Shown: positions 36,961 through 42,680 of the stretch, piece by piece
Position numbering within the stretch: position 1 is the first letter of the stretch
How the letters are laid out: each line of letters starts with the position of its first letter
NCBI RefSeq assembly: GCF_004349105.1
Contig: NZ_SMLB01000056.1
Location: 1 to 42,680 of the forward strand
Direction of reading: 5' to 3'
From: Jiangella aurantiaca
Lineage (GTDB): Bacteria > Actinomycetota > Actinomycetes > Jiangellales > Jiangellaceae
Length of the DNA: 42,680 nucleotides
Program-made: the position numbers and the translations under genes
The notes under the pieces: model-generated
Database searches by the model: none
Seen by the model: the letters and a program-made list of their open reading frames with translations, nothing else
What the model was told of the DNA's origin: nothing

Positions 36961-37965
36961 ATGACCACCACCACGCAGGCGCCGCCGGGATCGGACCACC
37001 CCGGCGGCGCCCCGCCCCGCCACGCCCGCCGGCCGGCATCCCCGTCGCGCCGGCGGGAGGCGCGCTTCGCGTACCTGCTCCTGCTCCCGGCGATCCTCGC
37101 CACCGTCGTCCTGGTGCTGCTGCCGCTGCTGTGGAACGTCACGATCAGCCTGCAGAGCCTGCGGCTGATCGAGCTGCGCAACTTCACGCCCTTCGGGTTC
37201 CTGCAGGCTGAACTCGGGTTCGACAACTTCCGGCTGGTGACGGGGCAGCGCGAGTTCTGGTCGACGGTCGGCCGCACCGTCGTCTACGCGCTGGCCGGGA
37301 CGGTGCTGTCGCTGCTGCTCGGCGTGTGGGCGGCGCTGGCGATGCGGCGGCCGTTCCGCGGCCGGGGCGCGGTGAAGGCGCTGCTGCTGGTTCCGTACGT
37401 GCTGCCGGTCGTGGCCGCGGCGTTCGTGTGGCGCACGATGCTGTCGCCGCAGTACGGCATCGTGAACGCTTGGGGCCAGGACTGGTTCGGCTGGTCGCGG
37501 GTGGACTTCTTCGGCCAGCAGACCATCGACCTGCCGCTGGTGGGCAGCGTGCCGCTGGCATTCAGCACGGTCATCGCGTTCGAGGCGTGGCGGTACTTCC
37601 CGTTCGCGTTCATCTTCGTGTACGCCCGGCTGCAGGCGATCCCGCGTCACCTGTACGAGGCGGCGACCATCGACGGCGCCACCATCAGCCAGCAGTTCCG
37701 GTACGTCACGTTCCCGGCGCTGCGCGGTGTGCTGGCGGTGCTGTTCCTGTTGCGGTTCATCTGGAACTTCAACGACTTCACCAACATCTACCTGCTCACC
37801 GGCGGCGGCGCCGGTACACGGGTCATCTCGATCGAGATCTACGAGTGGCTCATCGGGCGGAGCAATCCCGGCGCCGCGGCGGCGCTGTCGCTGATCCTCG
37901 CCGCGGTGATGCTCGTCGTCCTGACGGTGTACGTCCGCTGGCAGGCGAGGAGGGACCAGGCATGA
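36961..37965 (+). CDS. Carbohydrate ABC transporter permease (MalF type), second locus
   Basis: The 334-residue permease has a basic N-terminal tail (about 1-36) and six membrane segments, starting with FAYLLLLPAILATVVLVLLP. The EAA loop is IPRHLYEAATIDGATISQQF ... FPALRG. The loop TPFGFLQAELGFDNFRLVTG is on the outer side. It forms the pore with the next gene. The stop overlaps the second permease by ATGA (37962-37965). No ATPase is encoded here either. Confidence 0.94.
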   Translation: MTTTTQAPPGSDHPGGAPPRHARRPASPSRRREARFAYLLLLPAILATVVLVLLPLLWNVTISLQSLRLIELRNFTPFGFLQAELGFDNFRLVTGQREFWSTVGRTVVYALAGTVLSLLLGVWAALAMRRPFRGRGAVKALLLVPYVLPVVAAAFVWRTMLSPQYGIVNAWGQDWFGWSRVDFFGQQTIDLPLVGSVPLAFSTVIAFEAWRYFPFAFIFVYARLQAIPRHLYEAATIDGATISQQFRYVTFPALRGVLAVLFLLRFIWNFNDFTNIYLLTGGGAGTRVISIEIYEWLIGRSNPGAAAALSLILAAVMLVVLTVYVRWQARRDQA

Positions 37966-38828
37966 GCCGGCACGCGTTCGAGGAACGGTTCTTCCGCATC
38001 GCCCGCTGGGCCAGCATCGCGTTCTTCGTCGCCATCACGGCGTTCCCGCTGCTGGTCATGCTCGGGCTGTCGTTCCGGCCGGTGTCGTCGCTGCTCAACG
38101 AGCCGGGCCGGCTGCTGCCGCGGCCGTCCGAAATCGACCTCGACGGCTACACGCGCATCCTGTCCAGCCGCGACGACGGCGGCTTCGGGTTCGCCGGCTT
38201 CATCGGAAACAGCGCCTACATCGCCGGCGTCACCGTCGTCCTGTCGCTGTCGTTCGGCATCCTGGCCGCGTACGCCGCCACGCGGCTGCGCTACCGGGGC
38301 GCGTCGTTCATCAACGCCGCCATCGTGCTGGTGTACCTGTTCCCGCCCCTGGTGTTCGCCGTGCCGCTGTTCGTCATGTTCACGCGCCTGGGCATGCGGC
38401 CGTCGTTCACCGCGGTGATCATCATCTACTTCGCGTACACGCTGCCGCTGGCGCTGTACATGCTGCGCAACTACTTCAGCAGCGTCCCCGTCGACATCGA
38501 GGAGGCCGCCCGCATCGACGGCGCCTCCCGGATCGGCGTGATCCGCCACGTCGTCGTCCCGCTGTCGGCGCCGGCCATCGCCACCGTCGGCATCTACGTG
38601 TTCATGTCGGCGTGGGACGAGTTCCTGTTCGCGCTGCTCTTCCTGGTCGAGGACCGCGACTCGTGGACCGTCGCCCTGGGCATCAACCAGCTGGAGGCGA
38701 ACGTCGGGACACCGACGACGGTGCTCATGGCCGGGTGCGTAGTGATCACCATCCCGGTGGTCGTGGCGTTCTCGCTGGCCCAGCGCTTCCTCACCGAAGG
38801 ACTCACATCCGGCTCGGTGAAGGACTGA
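37962..38828 (+). CDS. Carbohydrate ABC transporter permease (MalG type), second locus
   Basis: The 288-residue permease has six membrane segments (ASIAFFVAITAFPLLVMLGL first) and the EAA loop VPVDIEEAARIDGASRIGVI ... PLSAPA. It ends QRFLTEGLTSGSVKD, the usual MalG-type C-terminus that reaches the ATPase. The ATG lies in a 4-nt overlap with the MalF-type gene. The enolase-superfamily gene follows after 32 bp. Confidence 0.94.
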   Translation: MSRHAFEERFFRIARWASIAFFVAITAFPLLVMLGLSFRPVSSLLNEPGRLLPRPSEIDLDGYTRILSSRDDGGFGFAGFIGNSAYIAGVTVVLSLSFGILAAYAATRLRYRGASFINAAIVLVYLFPPLVFAVPLFVMFTRLGMRPSFTAVIIIYFAYTLPLALYMLRNYFSSVPVDIEEAARIDGASRIGVIRHVVVPLSAPAIATVGIYVFMSAWDEFLFALLFLVEDRDSWTVALGINQLEANVGTPTTVLMAGCVVITIPVVVAFSLAQRFLTEGLTSGSVKD

Positions 38829-38860
38829 CCCCGTTCGAGAGACACAGTGGAGAAGACACC

Positions 38861-40003
38861 GTGATCGTGACCGATGTTCGTCCCCTCCTGCTCGACCGCT
38901 ACCTGCTGGTCGAGGTTCGGACCGACACCGGCCTGACCGGGCTCGGCGAGTCCGGTGCGTGGGGGTTCCTCGAGGCGTCGGCGGGGGCGGTCGAGGCGTT
39001 CGGCCGCTACCTCATCGGCAAGGACCCGCTGCTCATCGAGCACCACTGGCAGTACATGTACCGCTCCAGCCACTTCGGCGGCTCGGCGGTCATGGGCGCG
39101 TTGAGCGCCATCGACATCGCGCTGTGGGACATCAAGGGCCAGCACCACGAGACGCCGGTGTACGAGCTGCTCGGCGGCCGGGTCCGATCGAAGGCGCGGG
39201 CGTACCGGCACGTCTTCGGCTCCACGCGGTCGGAGTTGGTCGACGGGGTCATCGCCGCCAAGGAGGCCGGGTTCACCGCGGTCGGGCACCTGACGCCGTT
39301 CCTCGACGAGCCGTTCTCCGAGCCGTACTTCGAGACGCACGCGCAGAAGGTCCGCGGCGCCGTCGACGCCGTCCGGCAGTACCGTGAGGCCGTCGGCGAC
39401 TCCGTCGACCTGTGCATCGAGATCCACCGCCGGCTCACCCCGGCCGAGGCCGTGCAGATCGCCCTGGGCATCGAGCAGTTCCACCCGATGTTCATCGAGG
39501 ACCCGGTCCTGCCCGACAACGTCGACGAGATGGCCTACGTCGCAGACAAGATCAACATCCCGATCGCGACGGGTGAGCGGCTCACCAGCATCTGGGAGTT
39601 CGACATGCTGCTGCGCCGCGACGCGGTCCAGTATGTCCGCCCCGATGTCTGCCTGGTCGGCGGCATCACGGGTGCCAAGAAGGTCGCCGCGCTGGCCGAG
39701 GCCCGGCACGTCGGCGTCATCCCGCACAACCCGCTGAGCCCGGTGTCGACGGCGGCCTGCCTGCAGATCGCCGCCAGTGTGCCGAACTTCGTGCTGCAGG
39801 AGTACCCGCTGGGCGAGGACGAGTACCCGAAGAAGGACATCGTCGAGCCTGCCTACGGCTACGACGGCGCCGGCTTCCTCACCATCCCGGACGTCCCGGG
39901 GATCGGCGTGACGCTGCGCGAGGGTGCTGTCGAGGCGGCGCCGCCGAGGCCGTGGGAGATCCAGACGCGGCTGCACATGGACGGCTCCGTGATCGACCAG
40001 TGA
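38861..40003 (+). CDS. Enolase-superfamily (mandelate racemase/muconate lactonizing) acid-sugar dehydratase
   Basis: The 380-residue protein has the capping domain (about 1-110, with GLTGLGESGAWGFLEASAG) and the barrel. Metal ligands are expected from the three barrel-strand acids: Glu in LCIEIHRRLTPAEA, Glu in MFIEDPVLPDN and Glu in PIATGERLTSIWEF. The catalytic His is likely in GVIPHNPLSPVSTAA. The usual K-x-K of strand 2 is not seen; the segment is GFTAVGHLTPF. EIHRRLTP recalls D-mannonate dehydratases. It probably dehydrates an aldonic acid from the sugar taken up by this locus. GTG 38861 is preceded by GGAGA. Confidence 0.88.
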   Translation: MIVTDVRPLLLDRYLLVEVRTDTGLTGLGESGAWGFLEASAGAVEAFGRYLIGKDPLLIEHHWQYMYRSSHFGGSAVMGALSAIDIALWDIKGQHHETPVYELLGGRVRSKARAYRHVFGSTRSELVDGVIAAKEAGFTAVGHLTPFLDEPFSEPYFETHAQKVRGAVDAVRQYREAVGDSVDLCIEIHRRLTPAEAVQIALGIEQFHPMFIEDPVLPDNVDEMAYVADKINIPIATGERLTSIWEFDMLLRRDAVQYVRPDVCLVGGITGAKKVAALAEARHVGVIPHNPLSPVSTAACLQIAASVPNFVLQEYPLGEDEYPKKDIVEPAYGYDGAGFLTIPDVPGIGVTLREGAVEAAPPRPWEIQTRLHMDGSVIDQ

Positions 40004-40083
40004 GGCGGTCGCCGGCGCGGGGCGCGCGGGCGGGGACCGGACACCGTCGTCGATGAGAGGCCGTCGTCGTTGATACTGCTTCG

Positions 40084-40716
40084 GTGGAGACGGCGACGAT
40101 CGACCGCGAGTTCCTGGCCCGGCCGGGCCTCGACGTGGGCCCCGACCTGCTCGGCAGCGTGCTGCGGCACACGACGGCCGAGGGGACGGTGGCGGTGCGG
40201 CTGACCGAGGTCGAGGCGTACCAGGGCGCCGACGACCCCGGCTCGCACGCGTTCCGCGGCCGCACTCCGCGTAACGACATCATGTTCGGGCCGGCCGGCC
40301 ACCTGTACGTCTACTTCACCTACGGCATGCACTTCTGCGCGAACGTGGTGTGCGACGTCGACGGGACGGCGACGGCGGTGCTGCTGCGGGCCGGCGAGGT
40401 GATCGAGGGGTCTGCGCTGGCGGCCGCGCGGCGGCTGTCTGCGCGCTCGCCGCGCGAGTACGCCCGCGGCCCGGCTCGCCTGACGACGGCGCTCGGCCTG
40501 GGCCGGGCCGACAACGGCGTCGACCTGTGTGCTCCCGGGTCGCCGACGCAGCTGCTGCCGGGCGACGACGTCGACCCGGCGCGGGTCCGGTCAGGGCCGC
40601 GCGTCGGCGTCAGCGGGGCCGGTGGCGACGGCGCCGCGTTCCCGTGGCGGTTCTGGCTGGACGGGGAGCCGACGGTGTCCACGTACCGTCCGCACGTGCC
40701 CAAGCGCCGGAAGTGA
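40084..40716 (+). CDS. 3-methyladenine DNA glycosylase (AAG/MPG family)
   Basis: The 210-residue AAG-type glycosylase excises alkylated purines for base-excision repair. Motifs are FLARPGLDVGPDLLGSVLR, the catalytic Glu in LTEVEAYQGADDPGSHAFRG, RTPRNDIMFGPAGHLYVYFT, YGMHFCANVV and YARGPARLTTALGLGRADNG. The GTG start follows GATACT (40072-40077) by 6 nt with no RBS, suggesting a leaderless mRNA. The gene stands 80 bp after the dehydratase and 79 bp before tyrS; it is not linked to either functionally. Confidence 0.94.
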   Translation: METATIDREFLARPGLDVGPDLLGSVLRHTTAEGTVAVRLTEVEAYQGADDPGSHAFRGRTPRNDIMFGPAGHLYVYFTYGMHFCANVVCDVDGTATAVLLRAGEVIEGSALAAARRLSARSPREYARGPARLTTALGLGRADNGVDLCAPGSPTQLLPGDDVDPARVRSGPRVGVSGAGGDGAAFPWRFWLDGEPTVSTYRPHVPKRRK

Positions 40717-40795
40717 TTCGCGCGGGGCGGGAGCCGTGCGGGATCATGGGGACGTTCGTGCTCACATCCCTTCACGAGGAGACCGAGGACCGACC

Positions 40796-42073
40796 GTGAC
40801 CGACATTTTGGACGAGCTGCACTGGCGCGGACTCATCGCGCTGTCCACTGACGAGCAGGCGCTGCGCTCTGCTCTGGCAGCCGGTCCGGTCACCTATTAC
40901 TGCGGCTTCGACCCCACGGCGCCGAGTCTGCACATCGGCAACCTCGTGCAGATCCTGACGATGCGACGCCTCCAGCAGGCCGGCAACGACCCGCTGGCGC
41001 TGGTCGGCGGGGCGACGGGGCTGATCGGCGACCCCAAGATGACCAGCGAGCGCGCGCTGAACGACCGCGACACCGTCGCCGGCTGGGTCGAGCGTATCCG
41101 CAAGCAGATCGAGCCGCTGCTCGACTTCGACGGACCCCACCCGGCGCGCATGGTGAACAACCTCGACTGGACGGCGCCGCTGTCGGCCATCGACTTCCTG
41201 CGCGACGTTGGCAAGCACTTCCGGCTCGGCAAGATGCTGGCGAAAGAGACGGTGAGCGCCCGGCTCAACAGCGACCAGGGCATCAGCTTCACCGAGTTCA
41301 GCTATCAGATCCTGCAGGGCATGGACTACCTCGAGCTGTACCGCCGGTACGGCTGCGTCCTGCAGTCCGGTGGCAGCGATCAGTGGGGCAACCTCACCAG
41401 CGGCGTCGACCTCATCCACCGGGTCGAGCGGCAGTCGGTGCACGCGCTGGCCACGCCACTCGTCACGAAGGCCGACGGCACCAAGTTCGGCAAGACCGAG
41501 AGCGGCACCGTCTGGCTCGACGCCGAGATGACCAGCCCGTACGCGTTCTTCCAGTTCTGGGTGAACGCCGACGACCGCGACGTCATCGGCTACCTCAAGG
41601 TGTTCAGCTTCCGGTCTCGCGACGAGATCGCGGAGCTGGAGCGCGAGGTGACGGAGAAACCGGCGGCCAGGTCGGCGCAGCGCGCGCTGGCCTCCGACGT
41701 CACATCCCTGGTCCACGGGCCGGAGGAGACCGCGAAGGTCATCGCGGCGTCCCGGGCGCTGTTCGGCATGGGCGCGCTCGAGGAGCTCGACGCCGGCACG
41801 CTCAAGGCCGCGCTCGACGAAGCCGGCGCGCCGGCGGTTGAGGCGGGCGAGGAGCTGCCCTCGTACGTCGACCTGTTCGTCCAGTCGGGGCTCGTCGACT
41901 CCCGGTCCGCGGCCCGCCGGGCCATCTCCGACGGCGGGGCGTACGTCAACAATGTCCGGCTCGATCCGGGCCTCTCACCGGAGGACCGGCCCGGCCGCGA
42001 TGATCTTCTGCACGGCCGGTACCTGGTGCTGCGCCGGGGCAAGCGCACCGTGGGCGGCGTCGAGCTCGCGTGA
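40796..42073 (+). CDS. tyrS: Tyrosine--tRNA ligase
   Basis: The 425-residue class I synthetase carries the HIGH motif PSLHIGNLVQ (about 46-52), the tyrosine-site YYCGFDPTAPS and QGMDYLELYRRYGCVLQSGGSDQWGN, the KMSKS equivalent KFGKTESG, and a C-terminal S4 RNA-binding domain (LPSYVDLFVQSGLVDSRSAA ... SDGGAYVNNVRL). All active-site elements are present. The GTG 40796 has GAGG about 8 nt upstream. A long open frame upstream is antiframe sequence of the glycosylase gene. It is followed by a strong terminator. Confidence 0.97.
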   Translation: MTDILDELHWRGLIALSTDEQALRSALAAGPVTYYCGFDPTAPSLHIGNLVQILTMRRLQQAGNDPLALVGGATGLIGDPKMTSERALNDRDTVAGWVERIRKQIEPLLDFDGPHPARMVNNLDWTAPLSAIDFLRDVGKHFRLGKMLAKETVSARLNSDQGISFTEFSYQILQGMDYLELYRRYGCVLQSGGSDQWGNLTSGVDLIHRVERQSVHALATPLVTKADGTKFGKTESGTVWLDAEMTSPYAFFQFWVNADDRDVIGYLKVFSFRSRDEIAELEREVTEKPAARSAQRALASDVTSLVHGPEETAKVIAASRALFGMGALEELDAGTLKAALDEAGAPAVEAGEELPSYVDLFVQSGLVDSRSAARRAISDGGAYVNNVRLDPGLSPEDRPGRDDLLHGRYLVLRRGKRTVGGVELA

Positions 42074-42152
42074 TCTCGTCGCCGTAGGGCTCTGACCTGC
42101 GGAAACGTGGGTGAGACGGCCGTCACAGCGATTGGCTGGGCCAGGATTTGAC

Positions 42153-42201
42153 TCCCGCTCCCCGGGGCCGTAGGTTTCTCTTCGGCTCACGGGGAGCGGG
42201 A
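42153..42201 (+). terminator. Hairpin terminator after tyrS
   Basis: TCCCGCTCCCCG (42153-42164) and CGGGGAGCGGGA (42190-42201) form a perfect 12-bp stem. The 25-nt loop contains an inner CCG/CGG pairing. There is no T-tract. It separates tyrS from the rRNA promoter region. Confidence 0.7.
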
Positions 42202-42305
42202 CGCCGGAAACGGCGGCCGGCCTGCAGAGTCACCACCACCTCAGCTCGCTGAGCAGACCCATGTCTGGGTCCGGTCAGAGCGGGTGGCGGGAGCTGCGAA
42301 CGGGT

Positions 42306-42334
42306 TTGTCTCGGCGAACCAGACGCAGTAGGCT
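42306..42334 (+). promoter_or_regulatory. Putative rRNA operon promoter
   Basis: TTGTCT (42306-42311), a 17-nt spacer and TAGGCT (42329-42334) match a vegetative actinobacterial promoter. No ORF follows to the window end, which fits a stable-RNA promoter. Confidence 0.7.
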
Positions 42335-42680
42335 TAAGGAACTGCTTCGGGCAGGGGCTCTGATTCCAGAGCCGTCCGCCAGGCCAACCGCCTGGCGTTG
42401 ACCGAAGAAGATCCACAACCGGATCGAAGCGTCCCACGCTGACGCCCTTGCGGGTGGCTTGTGGGTGCGTCCGATTTTTGAGAACTCAACAGTGTGCCTG
42501 ATGATGTTTGGTTGATGCCAATTGTTTGTGTCCTCGGGCTGATCCTCTTTTTTGGGGGTTGGTTTTGGGGTTCCTTTGGTGACGCGACAGCTTCTTACCG
42601 GGGGTTGTTGTGTTGCTGGGGTTGAGTTTCTTCTGATGATGGTTGATGGCCCTGCCTTTTGGGTGGGGTGGTCGGAATAT
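42335..42680 (+). ncRNA. Leader (5' external transcribed spacer) of an rRNA operon
   Basis: The stretch has no ORF and shows the signs of an rrn leader: a GGCTCTG-ATTC-CAGAGCC hairpin (42356-42373), a CGCCAGGC/GCCTGGCG hairpin (42377-42397), and TTTTGAGAACTCAACAGTG (42476-42494). The last strongly resembles the antitermination-box region upstream of 16S in mycobacteria and related genera. A T/G-rich low-complexity tract follows (42500-42680), unlike the rest of the window. The mature 16S 5' end is not reached. The transcript start is inferred from the promoter. Confidence 0.75.

Noticed and set aside
42074-42305. tRNA gene in the tyrS-rrn gap
   Set aside because: The hairpin there is a simple 12-bp stem with a 25-nt loop; no cloverleaf or T-loop (GTTCRA) motif fits.

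Overview
The window is about 42.7 kb of very GC-rich DNA (strong G/C at third codon positions, many GTG/TTG starts, 4-nt ATGA/GTGA/TTGA gene overlaps, leaderless-looking promoters). Gene content and order (infC-rpmI-rplT-rRNA methyltransferase ... pheST ... argCJBDFR-H ... tyrS-rrn, F420-type enzymes, DinB2-type polymerase, DUF1844, DUF6510) point to a chromosomal segment of a high-GC actinomycete. A Jiangella-like genus is my best guess from protein flavour, but this is inference only.

Layout. 1-3.3 kb: a truncated ORF end, a DUF1844 protein, then the translation operon infC-rpmI-rplT (infC appears to start at an AUC codon and has a terminator-like hairpin in its leader) and a TrmH/SpoU-type RNA methyltransferase. 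3.3-5.4 kb: a VapBC toxin-antitoxin pair and two divergent genes that look F420-related (luciferase-like monooxygenase family and PPOX family), lying between the translation operon and pheST. 5.5-9.9 kb: pheS-pheT-SDR oxidoreductase, followed by a pair of DnaA-box-like sites. 10-11.5 kb: a Uma2 nuclease-fold protein convergent with an APH-fold kinase. 11.6-19.2 kb: the arginine operon argC-argJ-argB-argD-argF-argR-(short ORF)-argH, joined almost throughout by 4-nt overlaps. argG is missing, and the 90-codon ORF in its place looks like an argG relic. 19.2-21.4 kb: a macrodomain protein, a methyltransferase/MmcQ pair on the other strand, and two small ORFs.

21.4-28.8 kb (minus strand) is a complete carbohydrate locus: LacI regulator, lipoprotein solute-binding protein, two permeases, a GH130 enzyme and a large secreted protein of uncertain family. 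The lacI promoter carries two near-identical 14-bp operators 23 bp apart. 29.2-33.4 kb: a VOC protein, a protein with a phage replisome-organizer-like N-terminus next to a DinB2-type polymerase (Ile at the predicted steric-gate position), then a three-gene module of molybdopterin-fold oxidoreductase, FAD/NAD reductase and DUF6510 zinc-ribbon-like protein. 33.4-34.05 kb is a gene-free stretch packed with long imperfect inverted repeats. 34.05-40.0 kb is a second sugar locus: a divergent LacI regulator, operator-like palindromes, a short GH127-like relic, binding protein, two permeases and an enolase-superfamily dehydratase. 40.1-42.1 kb: 3-methyladenine DNA glycosylase and tyrS. The last 600 bp are a terminator, a good sigma70-type promoter and an rRNA-operon leader; the 16S gene should begin just outside the window.

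Most of the window is ordinary core metabolism. The points most worth a second look are the AUC start and attenuator of infC, the probable argG remnant, the insertions in ArgJ and ArgD, the DinB2-type polymerase with its unusual neighbour, the secreted protein of the GH130 locus, the Mo-oxidoreductase/DUF6510 module, and several families of dispersed intergenic palindromes.
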